Origin: JACKBK01 sp963707275
GTDB lineage: Bacteria > Chloroflexota > Anaerolineae > JAAEKA01
Direction of reading: 5' to 3'
Assembly (NCBI GenBank): GCA_963707275.1
Contig: CAVPPH010000003.1
Coordinates: 434,001-498,000, forward strand
Length of the DNA stretch: 64,000 bases
Shown here: one piece after another, positions 9,387 through 18,145 of the stretch
Layout: each line of letters begins with the position of its first letter
Position numbering within the stretch: position 1 is the first letter of the stretch
The notes under the pieces: model-generated
Told to the model about the DNA's origin: nothing
Seen by the model: only the letters and a program-made list of their open reading frames with translations
Database searches by the model: none
Position numbers and translations under genes: made by a program

Positions 9387-9414
9387 TGCAAGCTGACTGG
9401 TAGTTTGGTATAAT
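9386..9414 (+). promoter_or_regulatory. Sigma-70-type promoter of the SufR-like gene
   Basis: TTGCAA (9386-9391), a 17-base spacer, then a perfect TATAAT (9409-9414). The start codon follows 66 bases later. It is one of the best promoter matches in the window. Confidence 0.7.
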
Positions 9415-9480
9415 TGCATCGCGTTCACAGCACGTGACAAAAAACATTTCTGGTTTTGTTGGGTATGGATTGCAGCTTCG

Positions 9481-10120
9481 ATGGCCACGCAACAATCGAG
9501 CTTGACTCTTCAGCTTCAGCCCACGCGGCGCAAAATTCTCCTGGCGCTCAAAAAGTCAGGCGGCATGACCGCGGGCGAGTTGAGCGAGCTGCTGGGCATG
9601 ACCGCCATGGGCATCCGCCGCCACCTGACAACCATGGAACGGGATGGCCTGGTGATGTTCGAACTCGCAGCAGCGCGGCTTTGGCCGGCCCTCCTACCTC
9701 TTCGAGCTGACGCCGCAAGCTGAGAACCTCTTCCCCAAGACCTACCACATTCTCGCCAACGAACTGCTGGGCTATCTGGATGAAGACGAACTGGCGAGAA
9801 TTTTCGAACGGCGCTCTCAGCGGCGAATCCGCGTCGGGCGCGCCCGGCTCTCCGGCCTGGACACCGGCGAGAAGGTCACCGAGCTGGCCCGCATGCTGGA
9901 TGAGGAAGGCTATCTGGCCGAGGCAGAGCAGACCAGCCCGACCATCTACCACATCCACCTCTTCAACTGCGCGCTCTATGAGATTGCCCACCGCTTTCGC
10001 CAGGCCTGCGGCAGCGAGCTGGAGCTGATCCGCACGTTGCTACCAGAGGCCGATGTCCAGCGCGAGCACTATATGATGAACGGCGACGCATCATGCTCGT
10101 ACCGAATCAGCCTGCGTTGA
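9481..10120 (+). CDS. SufR-like winged-helix regulator with C-terminal cysteines (frameshifted)
   Basis: About 212 residues after repair. The N-terminus is a winged helix-turn-helix (RKILLALKKSGGMTAGELSE, then GIRRHLTTMERDGLV). The C-terminus has a cysteine layout like the 2Fe-2S/4Fe-4S-binding SufR group: NCALYEIAHRF, then QACGSELELIRTLLP, then GDASCSYRI. The frame breaks at about 9661-9685: FELAAARLWPAL must become FELQQRGFGRPSYLFELTP, with one base removed. A Fe-S-sensing repressor role is inferred from the cysteines and the family. Its immediate target could be the divergent acyl-CoA synthetase. Confidence 0.7.
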
Positions 10121-10150
10121 TACTTCCATAGAAAGCAGACCTGTCCTCTC

Positions 10151-11150
10151 GTGACTCTCAACGTACACCTGTTGCATATGCCGGCCGGCTGGTCGGCTGA
10201 CACACTGGCAGACCTGCAAAGCCGGCTGGAACGACCGCTCGTGATCACCACCGGCGCAACGCTGCCCGATCCCGCCCGCTTCCACGTTCTGATCGCCGGC
10301 CGGCCCAGTCGCCGCGCAGCTCGATGCCAGCCCGAACCTCCACGCGGTCATCGTCCCTTTCGCCGGGCCGCCGGAGGAGACCCGCGCGCTGCTGGCAGAC
10401 TATCCGCACATCACGCTACACAACCTGCACCACAACGCGATCCCGACCGCGGAAATGGCGCTGGCGCTGCTGCTGGCGGCGGCGCGCTTCATCCCGCTGG
10501 GCGACCGGCTGCTGCGCCAGGGTGACTGGGCAGCCCGCTACGACAAGCCGCCCGAAGTCGTTCTGCACGGCCAGACTGCGCTGATCCTCGGCTTCGGCGC
10601 CATCGGCCAGCACGTGGCGAGCCTCTGCCAGGCCTTCGGCATGAACGTGCTGGCGACGCGCCGCAACCCCGCCGCGCTGCTGCCCGCCGGCCTGTCTGCC
10701 GAAGTGTACGCGCCCGACCAGTTGCACGCGCTGCTGCCACGGGCGGATGCGCTGATCGTCACTCTGCCCCTCAGCGCCAGCACCCGCGGGCTGATCGGCG
10801 CGCACGAACTGGCGCTACTGCCGTCGCACGCGCTGCTGGTCAACATCGGACGCGGCGACGTGGTAGACGAGGGAGCGCTGTACGAAGCGTTGCGCAGCCG
10901 CCATCTGGCAGCCGCCGGCATCGACGTCTGGTACCGCTACCCTGAGGACGAGGACGACCGAGCGGCAACCTTCCCGTCGGCTTACCCCTTCCACGAACTG
11001 GACAACGTCGTGATGAGCCCGCACCACGGCGGCGCGTATGGCGTCACTTTCACCGAAGCGCGCCGGCTGGAAGACCTGGCGCGGCTGCTCAACGCGGCCG
11101 CGCGCGGCGAGCCAATCCCCAACCGTTTCGACCTCGCTGCTGGCTACTGA
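10151..11150 (+). CDS. D-isomer-specific 2-hydroxyacid dehydrogenase (frameshifted)
   Basis: About 332 residues after repair, starting at GTG 10151. The NAD-binding motif is LILGFGAIGQHVASL (about residue 145). Catalytic positions appear as NIGRGDVVDEGALYEAL (Arg near 235) and the SPHHGG end (His near 295). The frame breaks at 10301-10320: GRPSRRAARCQ becomes GRPSAAQLDASPNLHAVIVP when one base is removed. A ROK sugar kinase follows within two bases, so the pair may handle a sugar acid or 2-keto acid. The exact substrate is not readable. Confidence 0.75.
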
Positions 11151-11151
11151 G

Positions 11152-12018
11152 TTGACAACCACTCTCGCGATCGACATTGGCGGCACGAAGTTCTCGCTGG
11201 GGGCCTTTGACGGATCGACAATGGTGCGCCGTCACTCCGAACCGACCGCGGGTGGGCCAGAGTGGATGGTGCCGCGGATGTTGGAAGTCGCCAGGGACTG
11301 GCAGAGCGAGCTGTCCTTCGACCGATGCGGCGTCGGCTTCGGCGGGCCGGTCGACTTCCCCTCACAGCAGGTGATCTTCTCCACCCACGTCGGCGGCTGG
11401 CTGGACTATCCGCTCGTGCCAACCTTGCAGCGCGAACTGAGCCTGCCAGTGGTCATGGACAACGACGCCAACGTCGGCGCACTGGGCGAAGCCTTTCACG
11501 GCGCGGGTGCGACCATGAACCCGCTCTTCTACATGACGCTCTCTACCGGCATCGGCGGCGGCATCGTGATCAACAGCGAGGTGATGCGCGGCGCGGACTC
11601 CTACGGCGGTGAGATCGGCCACATGACGATTCGTCCCGGCGGGCCGCAATGCCTGTGCGGCTGGTACGGCTGCTTCGAGCGAATGTGCTGCGGGCTGTGG
11701 CTGGAGCGCGACCACGGCAAGCCAGCCCGCGAGCTGCTACAGGATCCCGAGTTCGTGGCCCGCTATGTAGTGGATCTGGCGCTGGGCCTGAAGGCGTGCA
11801 TCATGCTGCTCAACCCGGCGCGCATCGTCATCGGCGGAGGAATCAGCAAGGCTGGCGACCGGCTGTTCGAGCCGCTACGCGCCGAACTGCGACGCACCAT
11901 CACATGGTGGTCAGGGGCGCGGATCGATGTCGTACCGGCCGCGCTGGGCGACGACAGCGTGCTCTACGGCGCGCTGGTGCTGGCCAACCAGCCCGCTATT
12001 GCATCAACCCCGCTTTGA
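11152..12018 (+). CDS. ROK-family sugar kinase or glucokinase-like protein
   Basis: 288 residues from TTG 11152, one base after the preceding stop. The N-terminal phosphate loop is LAIDIGGTKFSLGAF. The central catalytic motif is MDNDANVGALGE, and STGIGGGIV follows. The ROK zinc site is present as GPQCLCGWYGCFE. No N-terminal helix-turn-helix is present, so it is a kinase rather than a ROK repressor. It is probably co-expressed with the dehydrogenase. Its last 23 bases overlap the convergent cytochrome gene. Confidence 0.85.
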   Translation: MTTTLAIDIGGTKFSLGAFDGSTMVRRHSEPTAGGPEWMVPRMLEVARDWQSELSFDRCGVGFGGPVDFPSQQVIFSTHVGGWLDYPLVPTLQRELSLPVVMDNDANVGALGEAFHGAGATMNPLFYMTLSTGIGGGIVINSEVMRGADSYGGEIGHMTIRPGGPQCLCGWYGCFERMCCGLWLERDHGKPARELLQDPEFVARYVVDLALGLKACIMLLNPARIVIGGGISKAGDRLFEPLRAELRRTITWWSGARIDVVPAALGDDSVLYGALVLANQPAIASTPL

Positions 12019-12868
12019 TCAGCGTATCGTGGATCTCCGTGAAACGGTCAGAATCAGCCTGCGAAATGTAACCGTCGCGCACCGCCTGGCCGGTCATCGC
12101 GCGCTGCATGGTCATCATGCCGCCGGAACCCATTCCTTGCATCTCTGAGCCCGACTGCATGTAATGCTCGTCCAGCACGGCATGCACCTCCTCGAAAAGA
12201 GCGGCATCCTCAGCAGTGATGGCGCCTTGCGCAACCGCTGCGGCCAGCATTTCGGCTCTGTTCTCGCGCTCGCCAGCCATCGGCCCCGGGCCGCGCCCGC
12301 CGCCTCTGGCTGACACAGTGGCGATATTGCGCACATAGTTGATCAGATCCCAGCGCGCCTCAGGCTCCAGCGTCTCGCCCCAGACCGGCATCGCCGTGCC
12401 GAACGCCGCGCCGCCCTCGGTGATGCGCCAGAACAGGTAGCCGTCGCTGAGCATCTGGCTGGTGTGCGCAATCGGCGCGGGCAACGGGTCAAGACTCGCG
12501 CCGGTCGGCCCGTCGCCCATACCCGTGTCGCCGTGGCAGGTCACGCAGTTGGTTTCGTACAGCGCCGCGCCGCGCGCCAGCGAGTCCGCATCCACAGGAA
12601 TCGGATTTTGCAGGCTGGCATACTCGGCCGGTATCGGCGCGTGATGCATCGCCATCATCCCGCCCCTGCCCATTCCCATGCCCATCCGTCCGCCGGTCTG
12701 GGTCTCAGCCGGCGTTGCCTCGGCTGGCTGAGTGGCAACGCTGGCAGGCTGAGTCGCAGTGGACGTCGCACCGGTGTCGCCAGTTATCGGCGGCGGCGTA
12801 ACACATGCTGCGACAGCCAGTAAAGCCGCCAGAACGGTCAACAGAGCAAACAGAGTATTCTTGGTCAT
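11996..12868 (-). CDS. Cytochrome c lipoprotein with methionine/glycine-rich linker
   Basis: 290 residues. A lipoprotein signal ends at LAVAAC (Cys about 22). A Thr/Pro/Gln-rich linker and a GRMGMGMGRGGMM segment follow. The haem c site is NCVTCHGD (about residues 107-114), and a methionine ligand candidate lies in GTAMPVWGE. A C-terminal helical region carries another Met-rich patch. It is probably a membrane-anchored electron carrier outside the cell membrane. The Met-rich stretches could also bind copper. No partner oxidase or reductase gene is adjacent. Confidence 0.8.
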   Translation of the reverse strand: MTKNTLFALLTVLAALLAVAACVTPPPITGDTGATSTATQPASVATQPAEATPAETQTGGRMGMGMGRGGMMAMHHAPIPAEYASLQNPIPVDADSLARGAALYETNCVTCHGDTGMGDGPTGASLDPLPAPIAHTSQMLSDGYLFWRITEGGAAFGTAMPVWGETLEPEARWDLINYVRNIATVSARGGGRGPGPMAGERENRAEMLAAAVAQGAITAEDAALFEEVHAVLDEHYMQSGSEMQGMGSGGMMTMQRAMTGQAVRDGYISQADSDRFTEIHDTLIKAGLMQ

Positions 12869-12967
12869 TGAAGCCTCCAGGGCAGATCTGTGCCGAAAGC
12901 AAACACCGGCATTCCTCAGTCTACCAGAACAGTGTGGAGAACCTGTGGAGAGCGAGGCACTTGTGCG

Positions 12968-13936
12968 CTATCGCCACAGATTCGCCAGGAAAGCCAGCTT
13001 CTCGATGGTCTGATCGGTCTGCCCGCCTTCATGCTGGTTGTACGGATAGACCTTTATTTCCTTGGGGTCTTCAATCTGGTTGTACGCGGCAAACACGGTG
13101 CGCGGCGGGCAAGTCTCATCCATCAGTCCGGTGGAGAAGAGTGCTGGCGCCTTGATGCGAGCCGCGAAGTTGACGCCGTCAAAATAGCTCAACGTTTCGA
13201 AGACCGTCTCAATCTTGTCGCGGTGGATCTTGCAGAAGTGGACAATCTCGTTGTAGGGCGCACTGTCCACCAGTTCGGTCGCGACGCGGTAGTGGCACAG
13301 GAACGGCACGTCGGGCATCACTGCGGCCACCTCGCCGGCCAGAGCACCGACCGCCAGTGTGATCCCGCCGCCCTGGCTGCCGCCGGTCAGTGCGATCTGG
13401 TTCGCGTCGACAGCCGGGTGCGACCGCGCCGCCTCCACCGCGCGCACTCCGTCCACGAAGACTCGCCGGTAGTAGTAGCTGCGCGGGTCCAGCACGCCGC
13501 GCGTCATGAAGCCGGGATACTGGGGGTTGCCGAAGTCAGTCTCGATGTCAGGCGTGTCGCCCTTGCGCCAGGCGCTGCCCTGACCGCGCGTATCCATCAC
13601 CAGATGCGCGTAGCCGGCCACGCTGAACGTCAGCCAGTCCAGCGGATAGCCGCGGCCGCCGCCGTAGCCGATGAACTCGACGACACAGGGCAGCCGGCCG
13701 GACCGCTCCTTCGGCAGCAGCAGCCACCCCTTGATCGGCTGGCCGGCGTAGCCGTTGAACGTTACGTCGAACACCTCGACCAGCGTCAGACCGGCATCGA
13801 ACGGAACGAACTGCGCGTCCAGCGGAAACTGGCGCGCCTCGGCCAGCGTCGCGTCCCAGAACGCGTCGAAGTCGTCCGGCTCAACACGCGGCGGGCGGTA
13901 TTCGTAGAGATGTTCAAGCGGTAGGTCGAAAAACAT
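12968..13936 (-). CDS. Acetyl-xylan esterase / cephalosporin-C deacetylase (AXE1 family)
   Basis: 322 residues, the usual family length. It is an alpha/beta hydrolase with the nucleophile elbow GGSQGGG (Ser about 180), acid GLMDETCPP (Asp near 268) and His in NQHEGG (about 300). FIGYGGGRGYP forms the oxyanion region. It removes acetyl groups from xylo-oligosaccharides. No signal peptide is visible, so it is likely cytoplasmic. It is monocistronic and divergent from the MNT/HEPN pair. Confidence 0.88.
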   Translation of the reverse strand: MFFDLPLEHLYEYRPPRVEPDDFDAFWDATLAEARQFPLDAQFVPFDAGLTLVEVFDVTFNGYAGQPIKGWLLLPKERSGRLPCVVEFIGYGGGRGYPLDWLTFSVAGYAHLVMDTRGQGSAWRKGDTPDIETDFGNPQYPGFMTRGVLDPRSYYYRRVFVDGVRAVEAARSHPAVDANQIALTGGSQGGGITLAVGALAGEVAAVMPDVPFLCHYRVATELVDSAPYNEIVHFCKIHRDKIETVFETLSYFDGVNFAARIKAPALFSTGLMDETCPPRTVFAAYNQIEDPKEIKVYPYNQHEGGQTDQTIEKLAFLANLWR

Positions 13937-13968
13937 ACGGTATCACCTTGAAGTTTTCTGCGGTCTGC

Positions 13969-13997
13969 TTGGCGACCGCTGTCCTGCATGATATAAT
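13969..13997 (+). promoter_or_regulatory. Promoter of the MNT/HEPN operon
   Basis: TTGGCG (13969-13974), 17 bases, TATAAT (13992-13997). The start codon at 14015 follows so closely that the leader would be about ten bases. Confidence 0.65.
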
Positions 13998-14014
13998 CTT
14001 CATACAGGTGGCTA

Positions 14015-14398
14015 ATGGAAACGAAATCAACGGATCACTACGCTGAATATGTCGTTGCTTGGCGCAAGCGCGAGACCGTATCCCATCGCCAGGTAGTGGA
14101 CCGCGCCACGAAGGCAAGGCAAGCCTGCGAATTGTGCGCAGATCTGCTGGCTGAAACGTATCACGTACGCAGGGTGTGGCTGTTTGGATCGCTCTTAGAG
14201 CCTCAAGAAGCACACGACCGATCAGATATGGATCTGGCTGTTGAAGGTCTCGCTCCCGCGGACTATTTCGCTGCGTTGGCCGCAATTTATGACCTCGTTG
14301 AGCCAGGCATTGAGATCGATCTGGTCGCGATGGAAACAGCCCAGCTCCCGCTCCGACAGCATATCTTGTCCAAAGGATTGACCCTTTATGCAGCCTAG
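14015..14398 (+). CDS. MNT-type nucleotidyltransferase, antitoxin of a HEPN/MNT pair
   Basis: 127 residues. It has the minimal nucleotidyltransferase signature: FGS at about 57-59 followed by SDMDLAVEG with aspartates 71 and 73. A third carboxylate lies at EIDLVAME. In known HEPN/MNT modules this protein neutralises the HEPN RNase, in some cases by AMPylating it. The gene overlaps its partner by 11 bases (ATG of the partner at 14388, stop at 14398), so the two are translationally coupled. Confidence 0.8.
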   Translation: METKSTDHYAEYVVAWRKRETVSHRQVVDRATKARQACELCADLLAETYHVRRVWLFGSLLEPQEAHDRSDMDLAVEGLAPADYFAALAAIYDLVEPGIEIDLVAMETAQLPLRQHILSKGLTLYAA

Positions 14399-14876
14399 CA
14401 AACTTCCAGGTTTGATTGCTGACCTCGAACTCGCACGGTCAAACCTAAGACGGGTTGCCAGAAATCACGAGGAAGTGATGGCGTCGGTTGGAAGCGAGCC
14501 TGAATTCTTCTTGAACAGCGCGGCAAGCGTCGTTCTTCAGGACTTCTACAACACTGTCGAGAAGTCGTTCGAGCAAATTGCCGTGGAAATCGACGGCGGT
14601 CTACCTTCTGGCGACGCGTGGCATTATCAACTCTTGCAGCGGATGTCTGTGGCGATACCGGGTCGCCGCCCTGCTTTCGTAGATCAGGAGCTGGTGCATA
14701 CACTGCACGAGTACCTGCGTTTTCGACACCTCTTCCGCAACATCTATGGATTCGACCTGGATTGGGATCGTATCGAGCCTTTGCTAGTCCAATTGCCGCC
14801 CGTTCTTGAGTCTTTCCTCTCCGGCGTCGATGAGTTCCTCTTGTTCCTCAACTCTTTGCTACAAGCCGAAGCCTAG
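14388..14876 (+). CDS. HepT-like HEPN protein, putative toxin
   Basis: 162 residues, all helical. The segment LRFRHLFRNIYGFDLDWDRI (111-130) matches the conserved core of HepT-like proteins that pair with MNT antitoxins. In the RNase form this core carries R-x4-6-H. Here the sixth position after R113 is N118, with H114 next to the arginine, so the catalytic arrangement is atypical. The gene ends 4 bases inside the convergent glycosyltransferase. Its function as an RNase toxin is inferred from family and context. Confidence 0.7.
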   Translation: MQPSKLPGLIADLELARSNLRRVARNHEEVMASVGSEPEFFLNSAASVVLQDFYNTVEKSFEQIAVEIDGGLPSGDAWHYQLLQRMSVAIPGRRPAFVDQELVHTLHEYLRFRHLFRNIYGFDLDWDRIEPLLVQLPPVLESFLSGVDEFLLFLNSLLQAEA

Positions 14877-15989
14877 CCCGCGCCGCCATCCAGAACCTGC
14901 CGGAACAACGCCTCGTACGCGTCGGTCACGGCGTCCCAGCTATACACGTCGGCCGCGCGCTGGGCAGCACGCTGACGATACGCTTCAACCAGCGGCGGCG
15001 CGGCAACCAGCGTCTCCAGCACCGGCGCCAGCGACGCCGCGCCGGCCCGTCCGTCGTACCACAGCCCTGCGTCGCCGATTGTTTCCAGGTTCTCCGGCGT
15101 ATTGTGTACCACGACGCAGTTGCCGAAGGCCATCGCCTCCACCAGCGCGGGATGCGTCCCGCCCACGCCGCTGGTCAGCGTGTAGGCGTAGGCGTTGCTG
15201 CCCAGTTCCTGATAGCCCTCGCCAAAGATGTAGCCGGTGAAGACGATGCGCGGGTCGTCGCCCGCCAGGGCGCGCAGCTCCGCCTTGTACGCCTCGGCGT
15301 AGGACGAGTCGCCCACCACCACACATTTCATGTCGGTGTCCAGCATCCGCCACGCCGCCACCAGGTGATGCGCGCAGTTCTCCGGCACCAGCCGCCCCAC
15401 GAACAGCACGTAGCGCTGTGGTTCGAGCCCGAAGCGCGCCAGCGTTTCGCCCGGGGCGCGCCGCGGCAACTCCGCGCCGTAGGCGATGTAGGTCGAGGGC
15501 GCGCCGTACGCCTCTTCGTAGTAGCGCTGCACCACCCGGCTGTCAGTGATAATCGCATCAGGTAACACGGTGGACATACGCTCGGCGAACTGGATGTAGC
15601 GCTTGGCCAGCGGCGGCCACTTCTCGCGCTTCCAGTCCAGCCCATCCACGTTGAGCAGCGATTTCTGGCCGACCAGCCGCGGCATCCACGTCACCAGGCT
15701 GTTACCGGCGATGAAGTAGAGGCTGATATCGTAGCCCTGCGGTCAGCGCGTGTAGACTGGAAATGAAGCTGTGGACGATAGTATCCAGGTATTTGTTTGC
15801 AACCGTCGGCAGCTTCACCAGCCGCATCCCCTTGTAGGTCGGCTGATCGTACGTGATATGGTGAGCGCGGCAGTAGACCGTCACGTCGTGACCGCGCTGC
15901 ACCAGCCGGCTGCCGAGCTCCTCGACGCAGGTCTCAAATCCGCTGTAACTGGCGGGCACGCCGCGCGTGCCTAACATGGCGATCTTCAT
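14873..15989 (-). CDS. GT4 glycosyltransferase with DUF1972 N-terminus (frameshifted)
   Basis: About 372 residues after repair. The N-terminal MLGTRGVPASYSGFETCVEE is the DUF1972 signature found in rhamnosyl- and other GT4 transferases of surface polysaccharides. The C-terminal domain has VLFVGRLVPENCAHHLV and the nucleotide-sugar motif GGTHPALVEAMAFGN. The frame breaks at 15731-15746: LTAGLRYQPLLH becomes LTQGYDISLYFIAGNSLV with one base removed. It is the last gene of the polysaccharide locus, 10 bases after the GT39-TPR gene, and would add a sugar in the cytoplasm. Confidence 0.8.
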
Positions 15990-15999
15990 CGGGTTCCAA

Positions 16000-18145
16000 T
16001 CATCTCTGTCCCAGCTGATCCAAACGCGCCTGCGCCTGGCCGGCCAGCGGCGAGTTGGGCGTCAGTTCCAAAACACGGCGATAGGCTTCGGCCGCGCCCT
16101 TGCGGTCACGGTCGGCCGCCCGTGCATCGCCCAGCAGCAGATAGGTGTCGGCCGCGGCAGGATCGATAGCCGGCCGCGGCCTCGAACTCTTGGCCAGCCA
16201 AACGCGGCTGGTCAAGTTGCATGTACGCCTGGCCCAGAAAGCGCCGCGCCCAGAAATGGTCGGGCGAAAGGGCAACGGCCATCGCCAGTTCTTTCGCTGC
16301 GCCCTCGGCGTCGCCGGACAGCAACAGCGCCTCACCCAGCCGCACGCGCGCCTCGGCGTTGTCGCGCCACAGGCTCACCGCCTCGCGCCAGGCCGCCAGC
16401 GCGCCGAGCTGGTCGCCCTGGCGATTGCGCAGATTCCCCAACGTCGTCTTCATCAGCGACGCAGCCCGCGGATCAGTCGCGTTGGCCGCGCCGTCTGTCA
16501 AGACACGCTCAGCCGCGTCTGGCCGGCCGGCAACCAACAAAACATCTGAAAGTTGCTGCGCCGCGACCGCGTTATCCGGCGCTGCCCACGCGGTCGCGCG
16601 GCCAGTCTGCTCCTCTACCGTCATGCCAGCACCGGGAACGTAATGTACCGTCACCCTGGGATCGAAATCCAGTCGCAGGCTGGCAGCCTTGTTCAACGGG
16701 TCAGCGATGCCGGTCGTCTGCGGGTTAGCAACCACCCAGGCGGCGCGACCGCTTGCAGCCATAGCAGCCGCCTCGTCAGGCGTGGTCGGCACCAGCGGCG
16801 GCTGCGGCCAGCCAAATGTATAGTACCCCAAATAGCGGTACTCGCCCAGACCGGGGACGATGATCACCTCGTCCGGCGCAGCGCTGGCAGCCACGAAACG
16901 CAGCGCGCCGCGCCAGTCCTCGCGTGCGGCGCCCGGCACAGCCTGGCTGGCCGGCCACAGCGGACCGATCAGCATCAGCGCCAGAAACGCGCTGATACCG
17001 GCAAACAGGCGCCCTTCCCAGCGCGCCGAGCGGGTCAGTCGTCCCACGCCTTCGGCGATGCCTGTCACGCCCGCGGCCGTCAGGATCAGCGCGAAAGGCA
17101 GCAGGAAGAGCACCTGGCGTACCTCGAAGAAGTATTCGATCAAGCGCAGCGCCAGCACGATCAGCGGCGGGCTGAGCAGCACCAGCAGCGCCAATGGCAG
17201 CGTGGCAACCCGCGTCCGCCGCCGCGCCAGCCCGGTCACAATGCCGGCGACCACCAGCGCGACGTAGAGCCAGGGCAGCCAGGGTTCGACGCGTACGATT
17301 TCCGTCGGGCCTGACAGTAGCAGACTGGTGACGAGTTGGCGCGCGAAGTCCAGCGAAAGCTCTGGGGCGACGCCCCTCGGCACCCGCCGCTCGCTGAGCA
17401 CGGCGTAAAACAGCCACGGCAGGAACGCCAGGGCAGCCAGGGCGCAGCTCACCAGATAGCCGCGCAACGCGCGCGCTGGCGACGCACCGCGCGCCAGCGG
17501 AAACCGGCCGGGCAACAGACGCGCCGCCAGCACACCCACACCCTGCGCCGCCACGACCAGCGGCATGTAGTAGTGGCTGTACAGCCCGGCGATCAGCAAC
17601 AGCGTATACGCAACCCAGGCACGCCGGTCGTTGCGTCGCAGCGCGATCACCAATGCTGCCGTGCTGGCGACGGCCAGACAAGTGAACAGGGCGTAGAAGC
17701 GCGCCTCCTGCGAGTAGCGCAGATGCAGCGGCGCGACGGCCAGGAGCAGCGCAGCCAGCACACCTTCCAGATCGTCGAACACTTCCCGCGCCAGCAGATA
17801 GACCAGCGCGATCGTCAACGTGCCCAGCAGCGCAGCCGGCAGGCGGGCCACGAAATCCTCGTGCGCGACGTGCAGCGCCAGCCAGGTCAGCAGATAATCC
17901 AGCGGGGCCGCGCCGTGATGCCGCCGCGCCGCATCGATCACCGCGCCCAGACCGCGCAGCGCCGGCGTCGCCTGTCCCATCTCGTCCAGCCACAGACTGG
18001 GCACGCCCAGCCGCTCGACGCGCAGTGCAAACCCGCCCAGCAGGATCAGCATCATCGCCAGGCGCGGCAGCAGTCGGCTGCGCGGCGTGATCTCGCGCAC
18101 CGGCGTCACGTCGATGATGACCGGCGGCGCGATGGCGTTGGTCAC
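16000..18145 (-). CDS. GT-C (GT39-like) membrane glycosyltransferase with TPR tail (frameshifted)
   Basis: About 714 residues. The start GTG 18145 overlaps the preceding stop by 4 bases. About 10 membrane helices follow a first-loop motif LWLDEMGQ with the acidic residues expected of lipid-linked-sugar GT-C enzymes, plus LRYSQEARFYAL. After residue about 570 come tetratricopeptide repeats (PDAAERVL, GDQLGALAAWREAV, DNAEARVRLGEALL, AKELAMAVAL). The frame breaks at 16162-16177, inside the last repeats; removing one base gives EAAAAIDPAAADTYLLLGDA. It is likely a polyprenyl-phosphate-sugar-dependent transferase at the outer face. Confidence 0.75.
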
